Positions 52,934 through 62,454 are shown, counted from the stretch's first letter. The stretch: 64,000 nucleotides of DNA from Mycobacteroides franklinii (GCF_002013895.1 NZ_MAFQ01000004.1:1-64000), one strand, 5' to 3'. Numbers and translations are program-made. The notes: a model not told the origin generated them from the sequence alone.

Positions 52934-52964
52934 ACGGTAGAACCTGGAGTCGACTCCAGGTCAA
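52934..52964 (-). promoter_or_regulatory. MerR-type promoter with 20-bp palindromic operator
   Basis: On the minus strand, TTGACC (52959-52964) and TACCGT (52934-52939) are separated by 19 bases, the long spacer typical of MerR-activated promoters. A perfect 20-bp palindrome, ACCTGGAGTCGACTCCAGGT (52942-52961), fills most of the spacer. The predicted start falls on the GTG of the merR-type gene, so its mRNA is probably leaderless. Confidence 0.75.
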
Positions 52965-53092
52965 GGAAAGATTCCGCGCAGGGCACCACGAAAGTTGTCG
53001 CAGGTACCGGCGACGGCGCCGCCACCGCCGTTGACACGTTCTTGACGCCGTCGCACGATCGGTCCATGCGCTTGGCCCAGGACTGTAGGTAG

Positions 53093-53114
53093 GCGCGCAA
53101 TCTCCTTTGCGCGC
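53093..53114. repeat. 8-bp hairpin upstream of the permease gene
   Basis: GCGCGCAA and TTGCGCGC flank six bases, about 40 bases before the permease ATG. It could lie in the leader of the permease operon or act as an operator. Confidence 0.4.
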
Positions 53115-53155
53115 TGCCGGTTTCAGCCCACTCCGCCAAGCGAAAGTACCCCCGC

Positions 53156-54694
53156 ATGTCCGATCCCGCCCATCAGCTCACCGTCAACGGCAGATCGCTT
53201 CAGGCCGCCGATTCTCACGGACTCGAACGTAACGCCGTTGGCTCCTGGGGAGTTTTCGCCCAGGGCCTGGCGGCGGCCGCCCCCAGCGTCGCGGTCGCCA
53301 CCGTGCCGTTTTCCCTGTTCGTAGCGGCCGGTAAGGGTGCGGCATGGTCAGCCGTGATCGGCCTGGTGGCTGTCGTGCTGATCGCAACCACCATCAGCTT
53401 CCAAGCCAAGCGGACGGTGTCCTCGGGCTCGCTGGGCACATACGCCGGCAACGGCCTGGGGCCCGGTGCCGCGTACGCGGCGGGCTTCAGCCTGCTCATC
53501 GGATACATCACCTTCGCCACTACGGGGATCCTCGGCGGCGTGCTGTACTTCGAATCCTTTCTCGAGGCGATCGGGATCCACTCGGAGGCAACCGGATTCA
53601 AGCTCGCGCTGGTCGCCGTGATTGTCGCGGTCGCCGTCTACCTGCCCTATCGCGGCGTCTCAATCTCGGCGAAGTACGAACTCATCTTCGAAATCATCGC
53701 CACTGCACTGATTCTCATCATCATCGTGGCCTCGTACATCAGCTATGGCTGGCGCATCGACACCGAGCAGTGGGCCCTGAGCAACCTGGGCAACAGCACC
53801 ACCTTTATCGCCGCCGTCACCGCGGTCGGCGCATACGCGGGATTCGAGAGTGTGGCATCGCTCGGCGCCGAATCCCGCGACGCGCATCGCACCATCGCCC
53901 GGTCGCTGCTGCGCGTCGTCTTGATCATCGGGGTGCTCTACATCCTGGCCACCTACCCGCAAATCCTGCAGTTCCGAAACATCGACGGCGACAGCGCGAT
54001 ACTTCCCCAAGTCGCCACGAACGCGGGAGTCGCGTGGGCCATCTACCCAATAAGCCTGGCGGTGACCATCGCATTCATCGTGTTCGTCACCGCGGTCACC
54101 AACTCGGCGGCGCGAGGTCTGTTCACACTGGCACACGAGGGTGCGCTTCCGGCAGTTCTCACGCGGGTGCACCCGGCCTACAAGACCCCCGTCGCCGGTA
54201 TCTTCCTCATCGGGATCATCGCGACGGCCTTCTCCGTTACCGCCACCCTCAGCTCGGTCGGTCGCCTGGTATTCGACGTCTATGGAAACTACGTGGCCAA
54301 CTGGGGATTTCTCATCAGCTATCTGCTGGTAGTGGTGGCCACACCCCTCTGGTTGTACCGCATCAAGGCACTCACCCTGGCGCGGCTGGCGGTCTCGGCC
54401 GCGGCCACCCTGGCCATCGGGTACGTGATCTTCAGCAATTTCTACCCGGTTCCCACGTTCCCGTTCAACATCCTGCCCCTCATCTTCGGCGCGATTCTGC
54501 TCGTCGGGTTGTTGCGTTACTGGTATCTGCGAGTCCGCCGGCCCGACGTTGCGGCCCGGATCGGTTCCATCCAAACGCTTTCCGAATCAGAGCAAGAACG
54601 GCTGGCCGAACTCGGCATTCTCGAGGTCCTCCAGCAAGAGCCGGTCATCGAACCCGACCACGAACCCGCCGATACAGGAGCTCTCGTCAAATGA
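53156..54694 (+). CDS. APC-family amino acid/amine permease
   Basis: This 512-residue inner-membrane transporter has about twelve hydrophobic helices. The first contains the unwound APC motif (GVFAQGLAAAAPSVAVATVPF). GYITFATTGILGGVLYF and AVGAYAGFESVASLGAESRD follow, the latter a hallmark of the APC superfamily. The C-terminal tail is acidic and cytoplasmic. It is the first gene of a tightly coupled operon; ATGA joins it to the next gene. It may import the compound that the monooxygenases act on. The substrate is unknown. Confidence 0.92.
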   Translation: MSDPAHQLTVNGRSLQAADSHGLERNAVGSWGVFAQGLAAAAPSVAVATVPFSLFVAAGKGAAWSAVIGLVAVVLIATTISFQAKRTVSSGSLGTYAGNGLGPGAAYAAGFSLLIGYITFATTGILGGVLYFESFLEAIGIHSEATGFKLALVAVIVAVAVYLPYRGVSISAKYELIFEIIATALILIIIVASYISYGWRIDTEQWALSNLGNSTTFIAAVTAVGAYAGFESVASLGAESRDAHRTIARSLLRVVLIIGVLYILATYPQILQFRNIDGDSAILPQVATNAGVAWAIYPISLAVTIAFIVFVTAVTNSAARGLFTLAHEGALPAVLTRVHPAYKTPVAGIFLIGIIATAFSVTATLSSVGRLVFDVYGNYVANWGFLISYLLVVVATPLWLYRIKALTLARLAVSAAATLAIGYVIFSNFYPVPTFPFNILPLIFGAILLVGLLRYWYLRVRRPDVAARIGSIQTLSESEQERLAELGILEVLQQEPVIEPDHEPADTGALVK

Positions 54695-55959
54695 CCGCCG
54701 CCGCCACCTCGCCGGTTCTTGCCTATCAGGGGGTCAGCGATACCGAGTTCACCGAATGGATACGGGTCACCGAACGCGTCGCCGCCGAGCTGGCGGCCAC
54801 GGCGTTGACGCGCGATCGCGCCAATCAGAACCCCGTCGCCGAGATCGGACTGTTGCGCCACCACGGCCTGTTGTCATTCGCCACCGCACGCGAATTCGGG
54901 GGCGCCGGAGGCAGCCTAGCGCAGGCGCTACAACTCGGCCGGATCATCGCAGCGGCCGACGGTTCGATCGGGCAGCTATTGGTCTACCACTATTCCAATG
55001 GGGTCTGGACCTACATTCTCGGGTCACCGGCTCAGCGTGAGTACATCGCGCGGGGCGTCGGCGAGCAGGGCTGGTTCCAGGGCAGTGTCAGTAATCCGCG
55101 CGACCCGGGCATCACCGTCACGCGGACCGAAGCGGGCTACCGGGTCAACGGCAAACGGACCTTCGCTACCGGGGTCGCACTCGCCGACCTGATCACCGTC
55201 CTCCTCTACGAGGCGGAACCCATCAACGCGATAATCCCGAGTGACCGGGCCGGTCTGCGGTTCAATGACGACTGGGACAACCTCGGGCAACGTCTTACCG
55301 CAAGCGGCAGCGTCGAATTCGATAACGTGCTGCTGCGCCATGACGAGGTTCTCACCGGAATCGCCGAGTACCCGGATCACGATGGATCCCGCGAGCGCCG
55401 CGACGGGCTGCGGGCATTGTTCAGCCAGCTGATCTTCGTCCATCTGTATCTCGGAATCGCCGAGGGCGCGCTCGCCGCGGGCGTGGCCTACATCAGGGAC
55501 AAGGGCAGGCCCTGGCCCGAGGCGTACTCCACGGAGGTGACCGAGGATCCCTATCATCAGCAGCTGCTGGGCCGCCTGTCGGGAGGCATCGCCGCGGGCA
55601 TCGCCCTGGCCGATTCTGTGACAAGAGAATTCGAGCAGGCACTGGCAACCGGTGAGGCACCTACCGAGGCCGGTTGGGGCGCACTGGCGATTCGCGTGGA
55701 TCAGGCCAAATCCGTCGCCACCGAGATATCCCTGGACGTGACGCACAACATCTACCAGGCCACTGGCGCCCGATCGACTGCCAATTCCGTTGGTTTGGAC
55801 ATCTATTGGCGTAACGCACGCACACACACCACGCATGACCCGCTGCCGTACCGGCAGCGCGAGATCGGTAGGCACCTGCTGACCGATGAATGGCCTTCGC
55901 CGCGCAGCCTCAATGGTCTTGGGCGCCTCGCCGATTCAACGCAGGGCACGAAACCGTGA
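54691..55959 (+). CDS. Acyl-CoA dehydrogenase-fold flavin monooxygenase (DszC/SfnC-like)
   Basis: This 422-residue protein has the acyl-CoA dehydrogenase fold used by flavin-dependent monooxygenases that oxidise organosulfur or nitrogen compounds. The N-terminal helices contain EIGLLRHHGLLSFATAREFGG. The middle beta domain has GYRVNGKRTFATG, and the C-terminal four-helix bundle includes ARSTANSVGLDIYWRNARTHTTHD, where the family's His and Arg flavin contacts lie. The catalytic Glu of true dehydrogenases is not apparent. ATG 54691 overlaps the permease stop (ATGA), and its own stop overlaps the next GTG. The substrate is unknown. Confidence 0.85.
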   Translation: MTAAATSPVLAYQGVSDTEFTEWIRVTERVAAELAATALTRDRANQNPVAEIGLLRHHGLLSFATAREFGGAGGSLAQALQLGRIIAAADGSIGQLLVYHYSNGVWTYILGSPAQREYIARGVGEQGWFQGSVSNPRDPGITVTRTEAGYRVNGKRTFATGVALADLITVLLYEAEPINAIIPSDRAGLRFNDDWDNLGQRLTASGSVEFDNVLLRHDEVLTGIAEYPDHDGSRERRDGLRALFSQLIFVHLYLGIAEGALAAGVAYIRDKGRPWPEAYSTEVTEDPYHQQLLGRLSGGIAAGIALADSVTREFEQALATGEAPTEAGWGALAIRVDQAKSVATEISLDVTHNIYQATGARSTANSVGLDIYWRNARTHTTHDPLPYRQREIGRHLLTDEWPSPRSLNGLGRLADSTQGTKP

Positions 55960-57137
55960 CAGACATTCGATTCCTGCAAACCTCCACCGAACGCGAGCGC
56001 GCCTTCACGGTGTTCTGGCGCGCCATGGTCGGGCTACCGCCGCTCGGCGCCGTCGCGGTGGGTGAATTACTAGAAGCTGGAAGATATTTAGGGGCATTCG
56101 AGCAGACGGAGCTGGTCGGCGGGGCCGACTCGTACACCAGCTGGCTCACCGTTCCCGGTGGATCGCGCGTTCCGCATGCGGCCGTCACACACATCGGCGT
56201 GCTGCCCACTCATACCCGACGCGGAATCCTCACCTCCCTGGTCACCCGCCAGCTCACCGATATCGCGGGACGAGGCGAGATTGTCGCCAGCCTGCGGGCA
56301 TCCGAAGCGGTGATCTACCGCCGCTTCGGATACGGAGTAGCGACCAGCAGCGCGTCCTACCGCATTCAGCGGCGACGGGCAGCACAGTTGAATCCCGTTG
56401 ACGCTAATGCCGTCACGCTGCTCGACACCGCGGCATCGCCGGAGCTACTCGCCTCGATCTATGAACGCGCGGCGTGGACGGGAGCGGTGGCGCGTCCACC
56501 GCAGTGGTGGCGCCTGCACGAGCTGTTCGATGCCGCTGAGCCCGTGAAGCACTACGTAGTCACCCGCCCGGATGGCTATGTGCGTTACCGACCACACGAC
56601 ACGACCGAGTGGTTCGCCAGCAGCGCGCGCACCATATCCGTTGACGATCTTGTCGCACATAGCGATGACGCCTACCGGACCCTGGTCGGTCATCTGCTGG
56701 ATCTGGACCTGGTCGACGTCATCGAGTTCGGAGCGCGCCCCGTCGACGACCCGCTCCCCCACCTCGTGGCCGACCCGCGTGCGGTCACGGTCACCGGTAT
56801 CCGCGACGAAACCTGGCTCCGGCTGGTCGATGTCGAAGCGGCATTGGCCGCACGTACCTATACCGATAGCGCGCCGGTGGTGATCGAAGTAGGCGACGCC
56901 CTGCTCCCACACAACGCGGCGCGGTTCTCGGTGGGCTCGGACAAGGTGCGGCGCACCCAGCACACTCCCGACCTATCGGTCGATGTCGCCGCTCTCGGAT
57001 CGGTCTATCTCGGCGGCAACACCTGGGCACAGCTCAGGCGCGCCGGATTGGTCTCCGTGCGGTCGGCGGGGGCGATCAAAGCCGCCGACGCCCTCTTCTC
57101 CACTGGTTCAAAACCGTTCGCCGGCACCAACTTTTAG
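55956..57137 (+). CDS. Eis-like GNAT N-acetyltransferase
   Basis: This cytoplasmic protein of about 393 residues resembles Eis, which has two GNAT folds and a sterol carrier protein-like C-terminus. The acetyl-CoA site HIGVLPTHTRRGILTSLV is at about residues 78-95, then RASEAVIYRRFGYGVAT. The third part has LGSVYLGGNTWAQLRRAG. GTG 55956 overlaps the preceding stop (GTGA), so it is translated as part of the monooxygenase operon. Eis enzymes acetylate amines, including some aminoglycosides, but the context suggests an acetyl step on the operon's substrate. The exact function is unknown. Confidence 0.88.
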   Translation: MTDIRFLQTSTERERAFTVFWRAMVGLPPLGAVAVGELLEAGRYLGAFEQTELVGGADSYTSWLTVPGGSRVPHAAVTHIGVLPTHTRRGILTSLVTRQLTDIAGRGEIVASLRASEAVIYRRFGYGVATSSASYRIQRRRAAQLNPVDANAVTLLDTAASPELLASIYERAAWTGAVARPPQWWRLHELFDAAEPVKHYVVTRPDGYVRYRPHDTTEWFASSARTISVDDLVAHSDDAYRTLVGHLLDLDLVDVIEFGARPVDDPLPHLVADPRAVTVTGIRDETWLRLVDVEAALAARTYTDSAPVVIEVGDALLPHNAARFSVGSDKVRRTQHTPDLSVDVAALGSVYLGGNTWAQLRRAGLVSVRSAGAIKAADALFSTGSKPFAGTNF

Positions 57138-57146
57138 GAGTCTGCT

Positions 57147-58478
57147 GTGTCATCCACGAGCGACCGCCAGCTTCACCTCCTTGCCTTCGGCAATGTTCGC
57201 GCGGGCGGGGCATGGCGGCTGCCCGGTGTACGGAATGGCCCGGCCAATCAGCTCAACACCCTGGTCGCCACCGCGAAGGCAGCCGAGGCGGCCAAGTTCG
57301 ACGCCATCTTCTTCGCCGATGGTCTGAACTTCGGCCCGGAGGCCACCTGGGCCCACAAAGCCACCGAGGACTACGAGCCGCTCACGGCCACTTCCTATCT
57401 CGCCGCGGTGACCGATCGCCTGGGCCTGGTGGTCACCGGCTCCTCGACCTTCCAGCCGCCGTATCACCTGGCACGCCAGCTGCTATCGCTCGATCATCTG
57501 AGCGCCGGGCGTGCCGGATGGAACCTCGTGACGAGCTTTGCGCAGGCCGCGGCGGCCAACTTCGGCGCGCGGGGCTTCCTTCCGCATGACGAGCGCTACC
57601 GGCTGGCCGAGGAGACCCTGCAGGTGGTGAAGACGCTGTGGCATTCGCTTCAGTCAGACACCGTCATCGAAGATCGTGCGGCCGGAATCTACAGCGATAT
57701 CGACAAAATTCACGTCACCAACCACGACGGAGAGTTCCACAAGGTCAAGGGACCACTCGGCGTCACACCTTCCCGCCAGGGGCAACCGGTGATCTTTCAG
57801 GCCGGATCCTCCACCACGGGAAGGGCCTTCGCAGCCAAACATGCCGAGGTGGTCTTTACCGGACAGACCGATATCGACCGCGCCAAGAACTTCTATCGGC
57901 AACTCCACGCGGCAGCCCGTGCCGTCGGACGGACCTCCGCCCCCTTGATCACCCCTTCACTCGGGGTGGTCGTCGGCTCCACCGAGGCCGAGGCGCACGC
58001 CGTGGAAAGCACCATCTACGAGCACTTCATTCCCGAGTATCAGGCGGGGTGGCTACTCGAGGTGGATGTCAACGTCATCGGCGCCGACCTGGACGGCCCC
58101 GTGCCGGCATCGGCATTCCCGGACAGCACCGAGACCCATCAGACGGCCCTGGCAGGATACAAACACCTTGCCACCGTGGGCAATCCAACAGTGCGAGAGT
58201 TCCTCTACCGCACCCTGAATGCCTTCGGTACCCGGTTCGTCGGCTCCGCGGAGCAGGTGGCTGATCAGATCGAGCTGTGGTTCACCGAAGGAGCGGCCGA
58301 CGGCTTTATTCTGAGCACGTCGGGCCTACCCGGTCAGTTCGAGCTGTTCACCGAGCACGTGGTGCCGATCCTGGTGCGCCGCGGCATCTTCCGCGCCGAG
58401 TACACCGGTTCGACCCTGCGCGACCACCTGGCCTTGCCATGGCCGGCTCCGGTACGCGCACCTGCCCTGCTTGGCTGA
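57147..58478 (+). CDS. FMN-dependent monooxygenase (NtaA/SnaA/DszA family)
   Basis: This 443-residue luciferase-fold enzyme uses reduced FMN from a partner reductase to oxidise sulfur or nitrogen compounds. Family hallmarks are FDAIFFADGLNFGPEATWAH, STFQPPYHLARQLLSLDHL, SAGRAGWNLVTSF and HDERYRLAEE. GTG 57147 has AGGAG about five bases upstream. It is the last gene of the permease-monooxygenase-Eis operon. The FMN reductase is not in the window. Its pairing with a DszC-like protein suggests use of an organosulfur or N-heterocyclic compound. Confidence 0.9.
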   Translation: MSSTSDRQLHLLAFGNVRAGGAWRLPGVRNGPANQLNTLVATAKAAEAAKFDAIFFADGLNFGPEATWAHKATEDYEPLTATSYLAAVTDRLGLVVTGSSTFQPPYHLARQLLSLDHLSAGRAGWNLVTSFAQAAAANFGARGFLPHDERYRLAEETLQVVKTLWHSLQSDTVIEDRAAGIYSDIDKIHVTNHDGEFHKVKGPLGVTPSRQGQPVIFQAGSSTTGRAFAAKHAEVVFTGQTDIDRAKNFYRQLHAAARAVGRTSAPLITPSLGVVVGSTEAEAHAVESTIYEHFIPEYQAGWLLEVDVNVIGADLDGPVPASAFPDSTETHQTALAGYKHLATVGNPTVREFLYRTLNAFGTRFVGSAEQVADQIELWFTEGAADGFILSTSGLPGQFELFTEHVVPILVRRGIFRAEYTGSTLRDHLALPWPAPVRAPALLG

Positions 58479-58481
58479 GTG

Positions 58482-58982
58482 CTAAACCTGAGCGGCGACC
58501 TCGCGCAGCGTTCCGTTCGTGACGTCATACACGAAGCCCCGGACGCTGGCCTTGCGCGGAACAAACGGATTGGCCTTGATCCGCGCGAGAGACTGACGGA
58601 CGTCCTCGTCCAGATCGGTGAAGGCCTCCGCGGACCATGACGGCTTGATGCCCGTCTCGTCCTGAATAGACCGCTTGAACCCGTCATCGGTGAAGGTCAG
58701 CATGCCGCAATCGGTGTGGTGGATGAGAATGATCTCCTCGGTGCCCAACAGCCGCTGCGAGATAGCCAGCGACCGGATTTCGTCCTCTGTGATCACTCCG
58801 CCGGCATTGCGGATGACATGCGCGTCACCCTCGTGGAGGCCAAGCAGCCCATAGGGATTCAGGCGCGCATCCATGCACGCCACAACCGCGACCTTGCGGG
58901 CCGGCGGCAGCGGCAGCTCACCTTTGTCAAAGCTGGCCGCGTAGGCCTGCGCGTTCTTCAGCAGTTCGTCAGTGGTCGACAT
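58482..58982 (-). CDS. canA: Beta-carbonic anhydrase
   Basis: This cytoplasmic zinc enzyme interconverts CO2 and bicarbonate. The 166-residue length and sequence match the M. tuberculosis Rv1284 (CanA) type. Zinc ligands are Cys36 in VACMDARLNP, His89 and Cys92 in IHHTDCGM. The Asp38-Arg40 dyad is present. The stop is three bases from the converging monooxygenase stop. Confidence 0.95.
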   Translation of the reverse strand: MSTTDELLKNAQAYAASFDKGELPLPPARKVAVVACMDARLNPYGLLGLHEGDAHVIRNAGGVITEDEIRSLAISQRLLGTEEIILIHHTDCGMLTFTDDGFKRSIQDETGIKPSWSAEAFTDLDEDVRQSLARIKANPFVPRKASVRGFVYDVTNGTLREVAAQV

Positions 58983-59042
58983 GGCGCGAAGCTATGCGCG
59001 GGCACCCGCCAGGTCAACGGTTGCAGGCACCATGGTCTGAAC

Positions 59043-59945
59043 CTACATACCGAAGGTCCAGGTTCGTCCGTTCGCGGCGACGAATCCCGAGCTCTTGGTT
59101 CCACCGAAGAAGCCACAGGCCACGCCGCCGCCCATGAGTGCCATGCAGGTGCCCTGATTGCCATATCCGTACACGCTGTCCCCCGGGGGGAGCCGCTTGA
59201 CCTCACCGCGTGGGGGATTCATGGTGCCGGCACCGACCCCCTTCGGATTACCGGGGACATTCGACACGGAGACGTATCCCGTGCCACCGGTGAATCCCGG
59301 CAGTTTTCCCAGGCACGCGATACTCCCGCCGCTGTACGTCAAGATGCTGCACCGCAATCCGCTGGCGAGAGTGAACATCCGCTCGATGCCCTTGGGTCCG
59401 TGACCGTCATACTCGACCTCGGAGACCACGAAGTCGTATGGGCGCGGAACGCCGTCCGGCAACACCAGTCCCCTATCGCCCAGGACCGTTTTGCCAGAGC
59501 CGATGGTCAGCGACTGTTTTCCGTTGTCACAGATGGTGATTGGCCCTGACTCTGCCCGGCAGACGACCCCGTACTTGGCGACCTGCCGACCAACCTCGAG
59601 CCGCTGGGCACCCGTCACCCTCGGATGAGTGTCAAGTACCCGGTAGTAGCCGGCCGGCTCGCCCGTACCCGTCCCCATCCGAACCCTGACGACACCCGGT
59701 TGCACGCCCGGCAGTGCGCCTGCGCAATCCACGCTGCGGTCACCGCCGACAGCGCAGGCCAATCCATCCGGCGTGATGAAGTCGCCGTCGAAACCGGGCG
59801 TACTCACCGTCGGTATATCGGTCGGAGAAGTAACGTGCGGGGTACTGACTACCGATGACGATGTCGTCGTTGTCTGCACGAACGGGTGTGTAGGGGTGCA
59901 GGCGGCCAACAGCACCGCCAACACCCCAATCCCGCACGCACGCAT
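59043..59945 (-). CDS. Putative lipoprotein
   Basis: This 300-residue protein has a short signal peptide and a lipobox, VLLAAC, near residues 11-16, so it should be lipid-anchored outside the membrane. The Thr/Ser/Pro-rich linker (about residues 18-50) precedes a domain with paired Cys residues and repeated short Gly-rich blocks (DGLACAVGGDRSVDCAGAL, SGLRCSILTYSGGSIACLG, QGTCMALMGGGVACGFFGG), which looks like a repeated disulfide unit. Its start is four bases from the lpdC stop, so it is probably in the lpdC operon. I do not recognise a family. Confidence 0.85.
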   Translation of the reverse strand: MRACGIGVLAVLLAACTPTHPFVQTTTTSSSVVSTPHVTSPTDIPTVSTPGFDGDFITPDGLACAVGGDRSVDCAGALPGVQPGVVRVRMGTGTGEPAGYYRVLDTHPRVTGAQRLEVGRQVAKYGVVCRAESGPITICDNGKQSLTIGSGKTVLGDRGLVLPDGVPRPYDFVVSEVEYDGHGPKGIERMFTLASGLRCSILTYSGGSIACLGKLPGFTGGTGYVSVSNVPGNPKGVGAGTMNPPRGEVKRLPPGDSVYGYGNQGTCMALMGGGVACGFFGGTKSSGFVAANGRTWTFGM

Positions 59946-59949
59946 GCGA

Positions 59950-61353
59950 TCAGAAGTTGATCATGTGACCCGCGAGCCCGTGGAACGCTTCCTGCAGCGC
60001 CTCGGACAGCGTCGGGTGTGTGTGCACGTTGCGGGTCAGCTCATTGACCGTCAGATCCCACTTCTGCGCCAGCGTGAGCTCGGGCAGCAGCTCGGAAACG
60101 TCGGGGCCAATCAGGTGCCCGCCGATCAGCTCACCGTACTTGGCATCGGCGATCAGCTTCACGAATCCGGTCGGGTCGGCCAGACCATGAGCCTTGCCGT
60201 TCGCCGTGAACGGGAACTTGGCCACCTTGACGTCGTATCCCTCGGCGCGGGCCTGTTCCTCGGTGAGCCCAAAGCTGGCCACCTGCGGCTGGCAGAAGGT
60301 CGCCCGAGGCATCATCCGGTAGTCACCCAGCTCCAATGTCTCTGCACCGGCGATGGTTTCGGCAGCGACAACCGCCTGCGCCTCGGCGACGTGAGCCAGC
60401 TGCAGCTTGGACGTGACGTCGCCGATCGCGTAGATGTGCGGCACGTTGGTGCGCATCCGCTCGTCGATGGCAATCGCGCCGCGGTCGGTGAGCGCCACCC
60501 CGGTGTTCTCCAGCCCGAAGCCCTGCACGTTCGGCGCAAACCCGATGGCCTGCAGCACCTTGTCGGCGACGAGCTCGCTCTCCTGCCCGTCCTTGCTTAC
60601 CTTGACGCGAACGGGACCGCTGCCCCCTTCATCCTGGATCGACTCGACCTTGGTGCCGGTGAGGATCTTGACGCCCAGCTTCTTGTACTGCTTCTCGATC
60701 TCCTTGGACACCTCGGCGTCCTCGTTGGGCAGTGCCCGCGGCAAGAACTCGACGATGGTGACATCCACGCCGTAGTTCTTGAGCACGTAAGCGAATTCCA
60801 TACCGATGGCGCCCGCGCCGGCGATGATGATCGAGCCGGGCAGCTCACGGGTGAGGATCTGCTTTTCGTAGGTGACCACGTTCTCCGAGAGTGCAGTCCC
60901 GGGCACCAGCCGCACACTGCTGCCGGTGGCGATGATCACATTGGCGAAAGTCAGCGTCTCGGTCGAGCCATCAGCCTTCTTGACCGCCAAGGTGTTGGCG
61001 TCGGTGAAGGTACCGACCCCCTCGTACTCGGTGATCTTGTTCTTTTTCATCAGGAAGTGCACACCGGCCACGCGTCCCTCGGCGACCTTGCGACTCCGGT
61101 CGAATGCGGCACCGAAATCGAATGTTGCCTCACCGCTGATGCCGAAGGTCTTGGCTTCCTTGGTGAAGATGTGGGCCAGCTCCGCGTTGCGCAGCAGCGC
61201 CTTGGACGGGATACACCCGACATTGAGGCAGACTCCGCCCCAATATTTCTCCTCGACGATGGCTGTTGTCAGGCCCAGCTGGGCAGCGCGAATGGCCGCG
61301 ACATAGCCACCGGGACCAGCTCCGAGAACGACGACGTCATAGTGTGCAGTCAC
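59950..61353 (-). CDS. lpdC: Dihydrolipoamide dehydrogenase
   Basis: This FAD enzyme reoxidises dihydrolipoamide in pyruvate dehydrogenase; in M. tuberculosis LpdC also serves a peroxidase with AhpD and AhpC. The FAD motif [19 protein letters not shown] starts the protein. The redox disulfide is in [16 protein letters not shown], the NAD motif in [17 protein letters not shown], and the C-terminal dimer motif has the His-Glu pair in [17 protein letters not shown] 61353 with TGGAG upstream matches the M. tuberculosis start (467 residues). Its neighbours are those of M. tuberculosis Rv0460-Rv0461. Confidence 0.96.
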   Translation of the reverse strand: MTAHYDVVVLGAGPGGYVAAIRAAQLGLTTAIVEEKYWGGVCLNVGCIPSKALLRNAELAHIFTKEAKTFGISGEATFDFGAAFDRSRKVAEGRVAGVHFLMKKNKITEYEGVGTFTDANTLAVKKADGSTETLTFANVIIATGSSVRLVPGTALSENVVTYEKQILTRELPGSIIIAGAGAIGMEFAYVLKNYGVDVTIVEFLPRALPNEDAEVSKEIEKQYKKLGVKILTGTKVESIQDEGGSGPVRVKVSKDGQESELVADKVLQAIGFAPNVQGFGLENTGVALTDRGAIAIDERMRTNVPHIYAIGDVTSKLQLAHVAEAQAVVAAETIAGAETLELGDYRMMPRATFCQPQVASFGLTEEQARAEGYDVKVAKFPFTANGKAHGLADPTGFVKLIADAKYGELIGGHLIGPDVSELLPELTLAQKWDLTVNELTRNVHTHPTLSEALQEAFHGLAGHMINF

Positions 61354-61391
61354 GAACTCCACACTAGTAGGACGACGTCAGGCGAGGAGCG

Positions 61392-62183
61392 TCAAGCCCG
61401 GTCTCGGTACTGGATACCCCAACTGCGCAGCGGCTCCGGGCACAGTGATTGCACGCCGGGCACCGAAGGTGCGGTGCACGCCACATAGCCATACTTGACA
61501 CCCGTCGCCGCCACCGAAATGGCGGGCGCCGTCAAGACGGCGAACGCAAGGGCGACGATTATCGGGCGCGGTTCGACCATGGCCAGCAATAGGGCGACCA
61601 GCACGCAGGCAAATACCCAGACCAACACGTACACGACCGCGAGGATCCGATCATGCGGCAGCAGTGTCTCGAACCAGTTCTGGTACAGCAGTAGCCCCAT
61701 CGCACCAGCAGGAATCCACGTTCCCAGCAGTACCAACAACAGCACCCAGCGCTTCAGGAAGGCGGGTTCCCGCTCCGCAGGCACCCGGACCGGCATGGCG
61801 GGCTCGTCGCCGACCACGGGAACCGCACCGGTGTACGGATCAGGGGTCATCGATTCGGCCCGTGACCCACCGATGGGCGCCGGCATCGCGCCGGTGCGGT
61901 CGTTGTCGACGTCGAATGCTTCGGTCAGCGGCAGAGCGTCAGTGTCGATCCGGCCGGTGGGGAGGAGGTCGTCGTCATCGTCCTTGAAGGCTGAGAACGC
62001 GGTGAACGTGGCGGTGTCCAGGCCGTCCCGGACCTTGCCATCATCGATCGGCACCGCCAACGGGTCGGCAAGGTCACCCTCGACGACACTCGGCCGATCC
62101 ACCTCGTCAACCAATTCCGTCGCAGCGCCGTCTACCTCTGCGCCCGTCTTCTCGACCGTATTTTCTGCGTTTTTGTCAGACAC
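61392..62183 (-). CDS. Membrane protein (Rv0461-like)
   Basis: This 263-residue protein has an acidic, disordered N-terminal part (about residues 1-145, rich in Asp, Glu and Pro) and three membrane segments after residue 145 (WVLLLVLLGTWIPAGAMGLLL, AVVYVLVWVFACVLVALLL, IIVALAFAVLTAPAISVAA). The Cys-containing C-terminus is outside the last segment. It lies just upstream of lpdC on the same strand, as Rv0461 does in M. tuberculosis, but has a much longer N-terminus. The function is unknown. Its start overlaps the stop of the next upstream gene. Confidence 0.8.
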   Translation of the reverse strand: MSDKNAENTVEKTGAEVDGAATELVDEVDRPSVVEGDLADPLAVPIDDGKVRDGLDTATFTAFSAFKDDDDDLLPTGRIDTDALPLTEAFDVDNDRTGAMPAPIGGSRAESMTPDPYTGAVPVVGDEPAMPVRVPAEREPAFLKRWVLLLVLLGTWIPAGAMGLLLYQNWFETLLPHDRILAVVYVLVWVFACVLVALLLAMVEPRPIIVALAFAVLTAPAISVAATGVKYGYVACTAPSVPGVQSLCPEPLRSWGIQYRDRA

Positions 62184-62454
62184 CCTGAATCACCTGTATC
62201 GCCGCCAGAATCCCGAACCACCCAGGAGCGATCGCCAGGATGAAGGCCGCCACTGCCGTCATCCATTTGCGAGTGGACGCGATCAAGATCAGAAACCCGA
62301 TCAGGCTCGGCACCGCCACGATCAAGCCGATAACGAGGTCTGGTCGCACAGACTGATGCGCGACCAGGACACTCGACATTCCGGCGCCAAGTCCGACTGC
62401 TATCCCCAGCAGCATCGCGCTAGCGACGACTTGCGCACGTGGCAGTGGTATCAC
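62176..62454 (-). CDS. Small membrane protein (Rv0460-like position)
   Basis: This 92-residue protein has about three hydrophobic segments: residues 10-32, 42-60 and 66-88. The only charged cluster is STRKWMTA in the middle. It overlaps the start of the next membrane protein gene by eight bases. A small hydrophobic protein holds this place in M. tuberculosis (Rv0460). The function is unknown. Confidence 0.75.
   Translation of the reverse strand: MIPLPRAQVVASAMLLGIAVGLGAGMSSVLVAHQSVRPDLVIGLIVAVPSLIGFLILIASTRKWMTAVAAFILAIAPGWFGILAAIQVIQGV

Noticed and set aside
53344..54690. Long N-terminal extension of the DszC-like frame
   Set aside because: It is a shifted frame inside the permease gene, rich in Arg and His. 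The real start is ATG 54691, overlapping the permease stop.
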